DNA of 64,000 nucleotides from Rhodothermales bacterium (GCA_040221055.1 JAVJVN010000004.1:1-64000); one strand, 5' to 3'; positions 54,092 to 63,399 are shown, numbered from the stretch's first letter. The notes: generated from the sequence alone by a model not told the origin. Numbers and translations are program-made.

Positions 54092-55312
54092 TCAGATCCC
54101 CGACGCAATCAGCAGTTCGATGTCGCGATGGGGCATGCCGAACATGGTCGCCAGGCTTTTTTTCGTGAGGTGGCGACGGTAGACGTAGGCGCCGTTGCGC
54201 AGGGCGACGTCTGTCCAGAGGGCCTCATTGATGGAGCCCGCATCGCCGATTTTTATGAGATACGGCACGAGCACGTTGGTCAGTGCATAGGTGGCCGTCC
54301 GGGCCGCGTTCGACGGCATGTTGGGAACGGCGTAGTGGATGACGCCGTGCTTCACGCGCGTGGGCTCGGAGTGCGTGGTGGGTTCGCTGGTTTCAATGCA
54401 TCCGCCCTGGTCAATGACCGCATCCACAATGACGCTGCCATCCCGCATGGCCGCAACCATGTCTTCGGTCACGACGATGGGGGCGCGGTGTCCGGCGGCC
54501 ATCATGGCGCCGATGACGACGTCGGCCGTCAACAGGGCCTGGCGCACGTATTGCTCCGTCGCCATGGCGGTCGTGACACCGCGCCCCAGATAATGTTCGA
54601 GGGCTCGCAGGGCGCCCAGATCGTTGTCCAGCACGATGACGTGCGCACCGAAGCCCTGTGCCGTGCGGGCCGCCCATTCGCCGACGACGCCGGCTCCCAG
54701 GATGACGACGTTCGACGGAGGCACCCCGGAAATGCCCCCCAGCATGATGCCGCGGCCGCCTTCGCTGCTTTCCAGGTAGCGTGCGGCCACCTGGACGGAC
54801 ATGGAGCCCATGATTTCGTGCATCATGCGGACAATGGGCAGCGTGCCGTCCGTATCCCGGATGAACTCGAACCCGATGCCCGTAACGCCCAGTTCCATGA
54901 GGCGCTTCACAAACTGGGGATTGGCCGCACCCAGATGCAGGGCTGAAATAAGGATCTGCTTCTCCTGCAGGAAATCGATTTCCTCGTCGCAGGGCGGCCC
55001 GACCTTCACGATGAGTTGACTCTTGGCGTAGAGGTCGGCCGGATCGGCGACGATGTCAGCGCCCACGTCCGCGTACTGCGCGTCGGGAAAGTTCGCGCCT
55101 TCCCCGGCCCCCTTGCCAAGCAGGACCCGATGTCCGTCGGCGACGAGCGCCTGGACACCGGCCGGTGAAATGGCCACCCGCCGCTCCTCGTTCGACACTT
55201 CACGGGGAACGCCAATCAGGAGGGCATTCTCGTGGGTGCCGACTTTCTGTCGTTTTTCCTTGGTCAGGATCCCGTGTTCGAGACCGAGACCCTGGAGGGC
55301 GGGGATTTCCAT
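54092..55312 (-). CDS. ald: Alanine dehydrogenase
   Basis: Protein of 406 aa, with an N-terminal extension of about 35 residues before IGVPREVSNEERRVAISPAG. Other family features are LIVKVGPPCDEEIDFLQEKQ, GSMSVQVAARYLESSEGGRG, the NAD loop NVVILGAGVVGEWAARTAQG and VIVDAVIDQGGCIETSEPTT. It interconverts alanine with pyruvate and ammonia. The extension is common in Bacteroidota homologues. It ends 2 nt from the convergent broken glycosidase gene. With the Glu/Leu dehydrogenase nearby and hut genes upstream, the window has several ammonia-releasing enzymes. Confidence 0.93.
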   Translation of the reverse strand: MEIPALQGLGLEHGILTKEKRQKVGTHENALLIGVPREVSNEERRVAISPAGVQALVADGHRVLLGKGAGEGANFPDAQYADVGADIVADPADLYAKSQLIVKVGPPCDEEIDFLQEKQILISALHLGAANPQFVKRLMELGVTGIGFEFIRDTDGTLPIVRMMHEIMGSMSVQVAARYLESSEGGRGIMLGGISGVPPSNVVILGAGVVGEWAARTAQGFGAHVIVLDNDLGALRALEHYLGRGVTTAMATEQYVRQALLTADVVIGAMMAAGHRAPIVVTEDMVAAMRDGSVIVDAVIDQGGCIETSEPTTHSEPTRVKHGVIHYAVPNMPSNAARTATYALTNVLVPYLIKIGDAGSINEALWTDVALRNGAYVYRRHLTKKSLATMFGMPHRDIELLIASGI

Positions 55313-55350
55313 GGACGTCGTGGGGAAGGGAACTGGTTAATATAAAGAGG

Positions 55351-56133
55351 TTACGACCACGCTGCAATCAGGATGCCGCCCGCGACGGCAACATTCAGGG
55401 ATTCCACGCCGCGTCCTGAAGTGCGACCATGACCCGTTTCCGGTTCGCTCTGGCGGCCGCCCATGGGTATGGAAACCGATCCGTGGGAAAGGGCGCGGAC
55501 CGCCGCGCTCACACCGTGGGCTTCGCTGCCCAGCACGAGGACCGATCGCTCCGGAGCCGCCCAGGAACGAACGGGCGTCCCGTCCATGTCGGCCACGAAC
55601 ACGGGCATGCCCAGCCCGCGCAGGGTTTCTGCCAGATCATCGACCACCAACAAGGGCACATCCCATACCCCGCCCATGGTGGCACGCAGGGTCTTGGGGC
55701 TCCAGAAATCCGCCGTTCCCGGCCCGGCCACAACGGCATCGACCCCGAACCACGCCGCCGTCCGGACGAGCGTACCGACATTGCCGGGATCCTGGACGCT
55801 ATCCAGGACCAGGATCCGGCGGGCATCGGCCAGGCCATCCAATCCGAACACAGGAATGCCGACCACCGCCAGGACGCCGGGGGACGTGGTGGTCTCCGTG
55901 AGCTTCATGAGCGTGCGTTCGTCGGTGCGCGTTATGGGGACGGGAGCTCGGCGCATCAGTCGGGCCGGGACCTCGACCGACTCGGCGACAAGAATGTCGC
56001 GAATGTCGGCGCCGGCATCGATTGCCGCATCAACCGAACGAAAACCCTCGAGAATGCACTCTCCGGTCTCGTCCCGGTGCTTTTTCCGGGACAGGCGGGC
56101 GATTTCCTTTCGACGACGCTCAGTCAACTGCAT
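55351..56133 (-). CDS. SpoU/TrmH-family RNA 2-prime-O-methyltransferase
   Basis: Protein of 260 aa. The N-terminal substrate-binding part includes CILEGFRSVDAAIDAGADI. The knotted domain has motif 1 VLDSVQDPGNVGTLVRTAAW, motif 2 SVLVLGSEAHGVSAAVRALS and motif 3 ESLNVAVAGGILIAA. Between the IPMGG of motif 3 and VESLNVAVA there is an insertion of about 16 residues (RQSEPETGHGRTSGRG) in a place that is normally short. The enzyme should methylate a ribose in rRNA or tRNA; the target nucleoside is not known. Confidence 0.9.
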   Translation of the reverse strand: MQLTERRRKEIARLSRKKHRDETGECILEGFRSVDAAIDAGADIRDILVAESVEVPARLMRRAPVPITRTDERTLMKLTETTTSPGVLAVVGIPVFGLDGLADARRILVLDSVQDPGNVGTLVRTAAWFGVDAVVAGPGTADFWSPKTLRATMGGVWDVPLLVVDDLAETLRGLGMPVFVADMDGTPVRSWAAPERSVLVLGSEAHGVSAAVRALSHGSVSIPMGGRQSEPETGHGRTSGRGVESLNVAVAGGILIAAWS

Positions 56134-56176
56134 TGGATTAACGGGGATTTCCCAATCGGGATCATACGGGGCGCAG

Positions 56177-56184
56177 TACTTTTG
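56177..56184 (+). promoter_or_regulatory. Candidate Bacteroidota-type -7 element for the dehydrogenase gene
   Basis: TACTTTTG matches TAnnTTTG exactly, 29 nt upstream of the ATG at 56213. A TTTC-containing stretch lies 25 nt further upstream, so the -33 match is weak. Confidence 0.45.
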
Positions 56185-56212
56185 CGCCCACCTTCATTTC
56201 ATACGTACTGCC

Positions 56213-57517
56213 ATGTCGTCCAAAGACGTCTACAAGCGCTCCGTGTATCGCGAACCCGCTCCCATCCTCGACGAGGACAATCCTTTTGAGGCCATGGTCG
56301 AGCGGTTCGACATCGCCGCCAAGATCCTGGAGCTCGATCCGGGGTTCTACGAATACCTGGTTACGCCGGCCAAAATCCATATTACGGCCATTCCGGTTGT
56401 CATGGACGACGGGCGGATAAACATGTACCAGGGGTACCGCGTCATCCACAGCGAGATCCTCGGCCCATCGAAGGGCGGCATCCGGTACGCGCCCGATGTG
56501 CACCTGGAAGAGGTCAAGGCCCTGGCGGCCTGGATGACCTGGAAGTGCGCGGTCGTGAACGTACCGTTCGGCGGCGCCAAGGGCGGCGTGGTCTGCAATC
56601 CGCGCGAAATGAGCCCGGGCGAGCTGGAGCGGATGACCCGCCGCTACACCGCGAACATGATGGACGTTTTCGGCCCGGACCGGGACATCCCGGCGCCGGA
56701 CATGAACACGAATGAGCAGATCATGGCGTGGATTTTGGATACGTACTCCATGCATTCCCGGCGCACCGAGAATGCCGTCGTGACGGGCAAGCCCATCATG
56801 CTCGGCGGCAGTGCAGGACGGCGCGAGGCGACCGGCCGCGGCGTCATGACCGTCACGCTGGCGGCCATGGAGCGGCTGAACCTGCGTCCGTCCGAGAGCT
56901 CGGTTGCGGTGCAGGGTTTCGGCAACGTGGGCTCCGTCGCCGCCGACCTGCTCAGCAAGCAAGGCTGCAAGGTCGTGGCCGTGAGCGACGTGTCGGGCGG
57001 TTACTACAACCCGAACGGCCTGGACATCCCGGCCATGATTGCCTACTCGGCCGGCAAGGGCAACAGCCTGGAAGGCTTCCCGGGCGCCGAGCCCATTTCC
57101 AACGAAGAGCTGCTGACGCTCGACGTGGACGTGCTGGCTCCGTGCGCAAAGGAAGACCAGATCACCTCGAAGAACGCGCACCTCATCAAGGCCAAGATCA
57201 TTTCCGAGGGCGCCAATGGTCCGACGACGCCGAAGGCCGACAAGCTGCTGGCCGACCAGGGCGTGCTCGTCATTCCGGACATCCTGGCCAACGCCGGTGG
57301 CGTGACCGTGTCCTACTTCGAGTGGGTACAGGACCGTCAGGGCTACTTCTGGACGGAAGACCGCGTGAATCGCCGGCTGGACCGGATGATGCACGCCGCA
57401 TTCGACTCCGTCTACGAAACGGCCCTGGAGAAGGACGTCACGCTGCGGATTGGCGCCTACGTACGGGCCATCCACAAGGTCGCCGTCGCGCTGAAGCTCC
57501 GCGGCATCTACGCCTGA
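56213..57517 (+). CDS. gdhA: Glu/Leu/Phe/Val dehydrogenase (glutamate dehydrogenase)
   Basis: Protein of 434 aa from ATG 56213 ([13 protein letters not shown]); the longer open frame upstream is antisense to the TrmH-like gene. Motifs: [40 protein letters not shown] with the catalytic Lys residues, [19 protein letters not shown], the NAD loop [20 protein letters not shown] and [20 protein letters not shown]. It catalyses reversible oxidative deamination, most likely of glutamate, the end product of histidine degradation. A strong terminator follows at 57525-57561. Confidence 0.93.
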   Translation: MSSKDVYKRSVYREPAPILDEDNPFEAMVERFDIAAKILELDPGFYEYLVTPAKIHITAIPVVMDDGRINMYQGYRVIHSEILGPSKGGIRYAPDVHLEEVKALAAWMTWKCAVVNVPFGGAKGGVVCNPREMSPGELERMTRRYTANMMDVFGPDRDIPAPDMNTNEQIMAWILDTYSMHSRRTENAVVTGKPIMLGGSAGRREATGRGVMTVTLAAMERLNLRPSESSVAVQGFGNVGSVAADLLSKQGCKVVAVSDVSGGYYNPNGLDIPAMIAYSAGKGNSLEGFPGAEPISNEELLTLDVDVLAPCAKEDQITSKNAHLIKAKIISEGANGPTTPKADKLLADQGVLVIPDILANAGGVTVSYFEWVQDRQGYFWTEDRVNRRLDRMMHAAFDSVYETALEKDVTLRIGAYVRAIHKVAVALKLRGIYA

Positions 57518-57524
57518 GTCCGGA

Positions 57525-57561
57525 CCCGGCCGTCGTGACTGCGTACGGCCGGGTTTTATTT
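57525..57561 (+). terminator. Rho-independent terminator after the dehydrogenase gene
   Basis: CCCGGCCGT (57525-57533) and ACGGCCGGG (57545-57553) form a perfect 9-bp stem with an 11-nt loop, followed by ttttattt. The next gene starts only 13 nt later, so its promoter would overlap this element. Confidence 0.85.
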
Positions 57562-57574
57562 CGGATATTGGGGC

Positions 57575-58183
57575 ATGATGCGCCCTGAACCCCGGAATAC
57601 CCCGTTGCTGGCCGTGCTCGCGGTGTGCGTGGTTGCGTGCGCCATTCCTGCGCTGCCGGTCGCGGCACAGGATGCGCCCGCGGGACATGCGGATCGTGTG
57701 GCGGAGGTCATGGTGACCTGTCTGGCGCCGGTCCTCGATGCGGACGCGTTCCGCCTCACGTGGGGCGGGGGCTATCCGTTCCTGGAAACCCGTCTTGCCG
57801 CACGTCTGCTGGATTCGGGTGTGGAGCTCGGCGGTGGCGACATTCCCGTACTTCGCGTGGACCTGGAGCGTGCTGACATAGCGTTCAGGCGCGTCGGTGG
57901 AGGCATGCTGGAGCGCACGGTTCGTGCCGGTATCGGGTATACGGTGACGCTGCCTGACGGCACGATGGGCGCAGCCGACGTATGCGACGCGTCCCTCGTC
58001 GACCGGATGGATCGCGCGACGGCCGAATCGCTGTCTGACCCCCAGTCCGGGCTGACGCAGCCCGCGCTTCCGCGAACAGGCGTTTGGAGCCGCTTCGTTG
58101 AGCCCGTCGTGCTGGTGGGGGCGACCGCCATCGGGACCTGGTTGTTCTTCAATCTCCGCAGCAAGCGGGCGGACGGCGGATGA
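57575..58183 (+). CDS. Exported membrane-anchored protein of unknown function
   Basis: Protein of 202 aa with an N-terminal signal peptide ([20 protein letters not shown]) and a C-terminal transmembrane helix ([20 protein letters not shown]), so most of it should be periplasmic. The middle ([20 protein letters not shown], then [20 protein letters not shown]) has no family I can name. Its stop overlaps the start of the next gene, an Ig-like lipoprotein, by 4 nt, so they probably form an envelope pair. Confidence 0.7.
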   Translation: MMRPEPRNTPLLAVLAVCVVACAIPALPVAAQDAPAGHADRVAEVMVTCLAPVLDADAFRLTWGGGYPFLETRLAARLLDSGVELGGGDIPVLRVDLERADIAFRRVGGGMLERTVRAGIGYTVTLPDGTMGAADVCDASLVDRMDRATAESLSDPQSGLTQPALPRTGVWSRFVEPVVLVGATAIGTWLFFNLRSKRADGG

Positions 58184-59946
58184 GTGTGCGTACGGCCTCA
58201 TTCCTGGGTTTGACCGCATTCCTGCTGGCGTCCTGCGCGGTACCGGTTCCTCCGGGCGGCGGCCCGCCCGACGCCACACCCCCCTCCATTATCGTAACTG
58301 AACCGGCGAACGGGACCGTCCGCGTCGAGGGCCGGGAGATCCGGCTCACGTTCTCGGAAGCCGTGGACCAGGGCTCGTTTGCCCGCGCGTGGAGCCTGAC
58401 CCCCGACATCCCCGGCACGGCGGACGTATCCTGGCGCGGCCGGACCGTGACCCTGCGCTTTCCGGAGGCCTTCCGACCGGAAACCACGTACATCCTGACC
58501 ATCGATTCCGCATTCCGGGATGCGCGGGGAGTCGGACTCACCTCCCCGATTTCGATGGCCTTCGCGACCGGCGATCGGTTGAATGAGGGCACATTGTCCG
58601 GGCAGGCGCTGGACCCCGTGACCGGCAAGCCGGTGGCCGGCCTGGATGTGTTCGCGTACGCTCCCGACGATTCACTGGGCGTGCATCCACCCCTCTACCG
58701 CACCCAGACGGGTCGCGACGGTCGATTCGGCTTCCGGAACCTGCGGGAAGGCGACTACGCGCTGTTGGGGGTGGGCGATGCCAATCGCAACCGCCGCCTG
58801 GATCCCGGTGAGCGGGTTGCGGTGGCTGGTGCGCGCACCGTGACCGCCGATTCTGTGAGTGTGCCCCCGGACTGGGACTTCCTGCCCGTACGGTACGACC
58901 CGGTTGCCCCCGACGTCGCGCGGGTCACCGCGGTCAGCACGCGGGATCTGGAAGTCCGCTTCACGGAAGCCGTGCAGCTGCACCGGACACCCGGCGTCGC
59001 CCTGGTGGATTCGCTGGACCGGCCAATGAGGGGCGCCGGAACGCCGGGGGCGTTGGCGGGTGCCGCGTGGTATATCCCGCCCGGGGACGTCCAGCCGATG
59101 CCTGCGAGACCCGACGAACGTCTGGCGACAATCTCCACGCGCTCCGCTGCGGTCTGGCGGATCCGGGTGGATACCCTGCTCGCCGGAAACTGGCGGCTCC
59201 GGTTGGAAGATCGATCAGGCTCCGCAAATGGCGCCGCGGTGAAACCGGCCATTGCGGATTCGGCAGGGAATGCACTCGCGAGCGGGAGTTGGCCCTTCAC
59301 GGTGCGTGGATCCGAACCCCCGGCGGATACGGCTCGAGTGGTACGTGTCCTGCCCGATTCGATGTTGATTTTTCCGCGGGATGCGCTGCGCATGCTGTTC
59401 TCAGCTCCGGTCCCCGATCCGCTCAGGATTGCCCTGGAGGATACGTCAGGTACCGGGCTTTCCACGGTGACGGCGAGTGGCATGGCTGCCCGGCGAGAGA
59501 CGGATTCCACAGGGTCGTTCACCCCCGCCCACGTGCTGGAAGTGGACCGGGGCGTGCTTCCACCAACCGGACCCTTCCGTGTGGTGGTGGCCGATACGTC
59601 GTTCATCCGGGCCCTGGCGGGCGTGGACGCCACGGGTGAAATCGTGGGCACGCTCGACTCGGAGGTACCCGTCGTGGTGGAATTTCCGGGCATCGACACC
59701 CTCCACGTGGACGCCGGGCTCACCCGTTTCCGCCTTTCGCAGGTGCCGGGTGGCACCCGCTACCGCATCCGGGCGTTCCAGGATGTGGACGGCGACGGCC
59801 GCTGGTCGGCAGGCACGCTGCGCCCCTGGTCTCCGCCCGAACCCATCATCTGGGCCGACGGCACCGAACCCGTGCGTGCGCGTTGGGAATCCGTACGGAC
59901 CGATACGCTCCGCTTTTTGACGCCGGCTGCAGAAAACCGCCCCTGA
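58180..59946 (+). CDS. Ig-like (SbsA/Big_5) domain lipoprotein
   Basis: Protein of 588 aa. A lipoprotein signal ends in FLLASCAVPV. Residues about 35-130 form a bacterial Ig-like domain of the SbsA/Big_5 type (PPSIIVTEPANGTVRVEG, REIRLTFSEAVDQG, ETTYILTIDSAFRDA), followed by a prealbumin or SdrD-like repeat (GTLSGQALDPVTGKPVAGLD, then GFRNLREGDYALLGVGD) and more Ig-like segments to the C-terminus (TRYRIRAFQDVDGDGRW). This domain order is typical of Bacteroidota surface lipoproteins. It begins 4 nt inside the previous gene and lies 7 nt before nnr. Confidence 0.88.
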   Translation: MSVRTASFLGLTAFLLASCAVPVPPGGGPPDATPPSIIVTEPANGTVRVEGREIRLTFSEAVDQGSFARAWSLTPDIPGTADVSWRGRTVTLRFPEAFRPETTYILTIDSAFRDARGVGLTSPISMAFATGDRLNEGTLSGQALDPVTGKPVAGLDVFAYAPDDSLGVHPPLYRTQTGRDGRFGFRNLREGDYALLGVGDANRNRRLDPGERVAVAGARTVTADSVSVPPDWDFLPVRYDPVAPDVARVTAVSTRDLEVRFTEAVQLHRTPGVALVDSLDRPMRGAGTPGALAGAAWYIPPGDVQPMPARPDERLATISTRSAAVWRIRVDTLLAGNWRLRLEDRSGSANGAAVKPAIADSAGNALASGSWPFTVRGSEPPADTARVVRVLPDSMLIFPRDALRMLFSAPVPDPLRIALEDTSGTGLSTVTASGMAARRETDSTGSFTPAHVLEVDRGVLPPTGPFRVVVADTSFIRALAGVDATGEIVGTLDSEVPVVVEFPGIDTLHVDAGLTRFRLSQVPGGTRYRIRAFQDVDGDGRWSAGTLRPWSPPEPIIWADGTEPVRARWESVRTDTLRFLTPAAENRP

Positions 59947-59953
59947 GCAGGAC

Positions 59954-61519
59954 ATGCCCGACCCCTCATCCCAAATCGCCCCGCTCCTCACCGCCGCCGC
60001 CATGCGCGAGGCAGACCGGGTGACCATCGAGGAGATCGGGATTCCCGGGCACACGCTCATGGAGTGTGCGGGGCGGGCGGCGACCGCCCTCATCCGGTCG
60101 CTGGACCCGCGGCGGGTGACCGTGGTGTGCGGAACGGGCAACAACGGCGGTGACGGGCTGGTCGTCGCCCGCCTCCTGGCCGACCGGGGCGTAACCGTGG
60201 ACGTGCTGCTGACCGGCGCCATGTCCGGCCCCGACGCCGTGCTGAACCTGCAAGTCCTGGAACGCGCGCTCGAGCGCTGGCCCGACATGCCCGTGCAAAT
60301 CCTGCGTCCGGATTCCGTCGCGCCAGGTGGCGAGGTTACGGATGCAGCGTGGGCTTCCCTTCAAGGCTCAGATGTGGTGGTCGACGCCCTGCTCGGCACC
60401 GGCCTGAGCAGCGCCGTCCGTGAGCCGGCCGCAGCCCTGATTGACGGCATGAACGCCCTGAACACGATCCGGATTGCCCTCGACATGCCCTCCGGCCTCT
60501 CCAGCGATACGGGCGAAATCCAGGGTCGGGCCGTGCACGCCCACCACACCGTCACCTTCGGGGCGGCCAAGGTCGGCCTGTACATCGGCGACGGACCCGA
60601 AGTCGCGGGGCGCATCCACGTGGCGGACATCGGCATTCCCCGAGCGCTGCTGCGGGCGGCGGCGAGCGCCCCCGGCTGCGCCGGGATGCCTTCGGCAACG
60701 GCCGTGCGGGCGCACCTGAGGCCCCGCCGCCGCGGTGACCACAAATACACCACCGGCCCCACGATTGTCGCCGGCGGATCGACCGCATTCCCCGGTGCGC
60801 CCGCACTGGCCGCGCTCGCCGCCGCCCGCGTGGGCTCCGGGTACGTCACCGTCTGGTGCCCGGAGGCCATCCGGCCCCTGTTGCTGGAGAAACTGACCGA
60901 GATTCCGGTCGTCCCGTTTTCCGAGCAGCCCGACTGGGAACGCGCCCGGGCCCTGGTCGTCGGCCCCGGCCTGGGACGCGGCGACGCAACCAGGGACTTC
61001 GTGAAAACGACCCTGTCCGGCTTCGACGGTCCGGCCGTCGTGGACGCCGATGCCCTCCATGCCCTGCGCGACGACCGGGAATGGGTGGCGGCAAACAGCC
61101 GGGCGCGCTGGGTTTTCACGCCACACGCCGGCGAATTCGCACGATTGACCGGGACGCCAGAGCGTAAAATGGGAGACATCACCACCAACGTCATTGAGTC
61201 CGTCCGGGCGTTTGCCCGGGACTGGAACGTCGTGCTGCTCCTGAAGGGCCAGCCCAGCCTCACCGCCGAGCCGGACGGAACGGTCCACGTGAATGACACC
61301 GGAAACGCATCGGCCGGCACTGCGGGTACCGGGGACGTCCTGGCCGGCATGATCGGGGGCCTGCTGGCGACCGGCATCGATCCCTTCCATGCCGCATCGT
61401 CCGGCATCCATCTGGCCGGAACTGCCGCCGACCGGTTCGTTGAAGAGGGCGCATCCCAATCCATGATGGCCACCGACATCGTCGCCCTCCTGCCCACCCT
61501 GTTGGCCTCGTACCGCTGA
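59954..61519 (+). CDS. nnr: Bifunctional NAD(P)H-hydrate epimerase and ADP-dependent dehydratase
   Basis: Protein of 521 aa. The N-terminal YjeF_N part has VVCGTGNNGGDGLVVARLLA and VVDALLGTGLSSAV, then ALDMPSGLSSDTGEI and HHTVTFGAAKVGLY. The C-terminal kinase-like part has GPTIVAGGSTAFPGAPALAA, VVGPGLGRGDATRDFV, VFTPHAGEFARLTG and NDTGNASAGTAGTGDVLAGM. Together they repair the damaged hydrates of NADH and NADPH. The symbol nnr is used for the fused form. It forms a short unit with the VanZ-like gene 4 nt later. Confidence 0.95.
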   Translation: MPDPSSQIAPLLTAAAMREADRVTIEEIGIPGHTLMECAGRAATALIRSLDPRRVTVVCGTGNNGGDGLVVARLLADRGVTVDVLLTGAMSGPDAVLNLQVLERALERWPDMPVQILRPDSVAPGGEVTDAAWASLQGSDVVVDALLGTGLSSAVREPAAALIDGMNALNTIRIALDMPSGLSSDTGEIQGRAVHAHHTVTFGAAKVGLYIGDGPEVAGRIHVADIGIPRALLRAAASAPGCAGMPSATAVRAHLRPRRRGDHKYTTGPTIVAGGSTAFPGAPALAALAAARVGSGYVTVWCPEAIRPLLLEKLTEIPVVPFSEQPDWERARALVVGPGLGRGDATRDFVKTTLSGFDGPAVVDADALHALRDDREWVAANSRARWVFTPHAGEFARLTGTPERKMGDITTNVIESVRAFARDWNVVLLLKGQPSLTAEPDGTVHVNDTGNASAGTAGTGDVLAGMIGGLLATGIDPFHAASSGIHLAGTAADRFVEEGASQSMMATDIVALLPTLLASYR

Positions 61520-61523
61520 TTCC

Positions 61524-61886
61524 ATGCCCGAATTTCTTCGTGGCCGCCTCTGGCCGGCCATCCTCTGGACCGTACTGGTGATCGTGGCTCTCAGCATCCC
61601 CACGCAGTCGTTGTCGAAGTCCGACCTCCTGGAATGGGACAAGGCCGCCCATTTCGTCCTGTTCTTCGTACTCACCTGGCTGTGGCTCCACGGGGCCGCA
61701 AGGACCTCCCGGACGAAAGGACTGCTGGTCGTGCTGATGGCCTGCGCGTTCGCGTTCCTGACGGAATACTACCAGGAAATGCTGGGCTTCCGGTCGAAGG
61801 ACATGCTGGATGCCGTGGCCGATTCGGCCGGAGCCCTGGTGGCGGGGGCCGTCTGGTGGTGGGAGACGCGACGCCGCGACGCCTGA
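61524..61886 (+). CDS. VanZ-family membrane protein
   Basis: Protein of 120 aa with several hydrophobic segments: LWPAILWTVLVIVALSIPTQ, KAAHFVLFFVLTWLWLHGAA with the conserved D-K-x-x-H-F pattern (EWDKAAHFV), and LLVVLMACAFAFLTEYYQEM. VanZ-like proteins are common; the name comes from teicoplanin resistance but most have unknown roles. It is 4 nt downstream of nnr, and 57 nt upstream of the first tonB gene. Confidence 0.85.
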   Translation: MPEFLRGRLWPAILWTVLVIVALSIPTQSLSKSDLLEWDKAAHFVLFFVLTWLWLHGAARTSRTKGLLVVLMACAFAFLTEYYQEMLGFRSKDMLDAVADSAGALVAGAVWWWETRRRDA

Positions 61887-61943
61887 GCAACTTCCCCGCA
61901 GAAATCGGGTCTCTCCTTCAACCAATCATCATGGAGGCCCGAC

Positions 61944-62603
61944 ATGGCACTGCGAAAAACGGAGAACGCCAATCTCCGCAAGAAATATCCGCTGTTCGTG
62001 GAAGTCGGCCTGCTCCTGACCCTGGTCATCCTCATCCTGGCCTTCCGCCTGGACATGACCGTCAGCGAGCCGGTGGACTTCAACACGACCGAACAGGAAG
62101 TCGTCCAGATGGAGGAAATCCTCCAGACGCAACAGATCGAGAAACCCCCGCCGCCGCCGCCACCGCCGGTTCCCGTCGAGGTCCCGAACGACGAGGTGCT
62201 GGAGGACGTGGATCTGGACCTGGACATGTTCCTGGACATTGACGAAGCCCCCGACCTGCCCCCTCCGCCTCCCCCGGCCGCCGTCGAGGAGGAGCAAGAG
62301 CCCGAGATCTTCGTGCTGGTCGAGGACATGCCCGAGCTGATCGGCGGCATGGCGGGCCTGCAGAAGCGGGTCAAGTACCCGGAAATGGCCAAGCGCGCCA
62401 ACGTGGAAGGCAAGGTGTTCCTGCAGTTCATCGTGGACGAGCAGGGCAACGTGGTCGATCCGGTCGTCATGCGCGGCATTGGTGCCGGATGCGATGAGGA
62501 AGCCCTCCGCGCCATCCGCGAGGCAAAGTTCAAGCCGGGCCGGCAGCGCGGCGTACCGGTGCAGGTGAAATTCAACCTGGCGGTCACGTTCCGTCTTCGC
62601 TGA
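61944..62603 (+). CDS. tonB: TonB family energy-transducing protein, copy 1
   Basis: Protein of 219 aa with a good ribosome site (ggagg, 7 nt before the ATG). A single N-terminal helix (FVEVGLLLTLVILILAFRLD) anchors it in the inner membrane, a Pro-rich linker (PPPPPPPPVPVEVPNDEV) spans the periplasm, and the C-terminal TonB domain (RVKYPEMAKRANVEGKVFLQ, then AIREAKFKPGRQRGVPVQVK) contacts outer-membrane receptors. It is highly similar to the next gene. ExbB and ExbD are not in the window. Confidence 0.93.
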   Translation: MALRKTENANLRKKYPLFVEVGLLLTLVILILAFRLDMTVSEPVDFNTTEQEVVQMEEILQTQQIEKPPPPPPPPVPVEVPNDEVLEDVDLDLDMFLDIDEAPDLPPPPPPAAVEEEQEPEIFVLVEDMPELIGGMAGLQKRVKYPEMAKRANVEGKVFLQFIVDEQGNVVDPVVMRGIGAGCDEEALRAIREAKFKPGRQRGVPVQVKFNLAVTFRLR

Positions 62604-62629
62604 GGAAACGCGCTGATGAATTCGGTCGC

Positions 62630-62688
62630 CCCCCCGGGAACGAACCCCCGGGGGGTGCGCGTAAAGGAATGGTGAACGCGTTTTTATT
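62630..62688 (+). terminator. Weak terminator-like hairpins between the tonB copies
   Basis: A 9-bp stem (ccccccggg at 62630-62638 with cccgggggg at 62647-62655) lacks a T tract. A second, short stem (cgcgt, 62658-62662, with acgcg, 62676-62680) is followed by tttttattt. Together they could end the first tonB transcript. Confidence 0.4.
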
Positions 62689-62713
62689 TCACGGCGGGTT
62701 CACGTATACTTTG
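62681..62713 (+). promoter_or_regulatory. Candidate promoter of the second tonB gene
   Basis: TATACTTTG (62705-62713), 27 nt before the ATG, resembles the Bacteroidota -7 element; a T-rich tract (62681-62689) lies at the -33 position. The region is markedly more AT-rich than the flanks. Confidence 0.45.
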
Positions 62714-62739
62714 CGCTCCCTTTCAATCAGCTGTACACC

Positions 62740-63399
62740 ATGGCACTCCGCAAGACTGACAAGGCGAATCTCAAGAACAAGTACCCCTTGTACGTTGAGA
62801 TCGGCCTGTTTTTGACCCTGGTCGTCCTCATCGTTGCGTTCCGCATTGACATGACGGCCAACAATGGTTTCGAGGTCACGACCACCGAACAGGAAGTGGT
62901 CCAGATGGAAGAAATCATCCAGACGCAACAGATCGAGAAGCCCCCGCCCCCGCCGCGGCCTCCGGTCCCTGTTGAAGTCCCGAACGACGAAGTCCTGGAC
63001 GATGAGGACCTCGACCTGGACATGTTCCTGGACATCGACGAAGCTCCGGACCTCCCACCACCACCGCCTCCTGCGGCTGTGGAAGAAGAGCCCGAGCCCG
63101 AGATTTTCGTGATCGTGGAAGAAATGCCGGAATTGATCGGCGGCCTGCCAGGTCTCCAGAAAAAGATCAAGTACCCGGAAATCGCCAAGAAGGCCGGTGT
63201 TGAAGGCCGCGTGTTCCTGCAGTTCGTGGTCGACGAGAACGGCAATGTGGTGGATCCCGTCGTGACGCGCGGCATTGGTGCCGGTTGCGACGAAGAAGCC
63301 CTCCGCGCCATCCGTGAGGCCAAGTTCAAGCCGGGCATGCAGCGTGGCAAGGCCGTGAAGGTGAAGATGTCCCTTCCCATCACGTTCAAGCTGAAGTAA
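62740..63399 (+). CDS. tonB: TonB family energy-transducing protein, copy 2
   Basis: Protein of 219 aa, near-collinear with copy 1: helix YVEIGLFLTLVVLIVAFRID, Pro-rich linker PPPPPRPPVPVEVPNDEV, acidic stretch DDEDLDLDMFLDIDEAPDLP, and TonB domain KIKYPEIAKKAGVEGRVFLQ with AIREAKFKPGMQRGKAVKVK. It has its own promoter and a very strong terminator after it, so it is probably expressed independently and perhaps more highly than copy 1. The two copies may serve different receptors. Confidence 0.93.
   Translation: MALRKTDKANLKNKYPLYVEIGLFLTLVVLIVAFRIDMTANNGFEVTTTEQEVVQMEEIIQTQQIEKPPPPPRPPVPVEVPNDEVLDDEDLDLDMFLDIDEAPDLPPPPPPAAVEEEPEPEIFVIVEEMPELIGGLPGLQKKIKYPEIAKKAGVEGRVFLQFVVDENGNVVDPVVTRGIGAGCDEEALRAIREAKFKPGMQRGKAVKVKMSLPITFKLK

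Noticed and set aside
55463-56212. 250-codon extension upstream of the glutamate dehydrogenase
   Set aside because: It is antisense to the SpoU methyltransferase gene and has no similarity to dehydrogenases.
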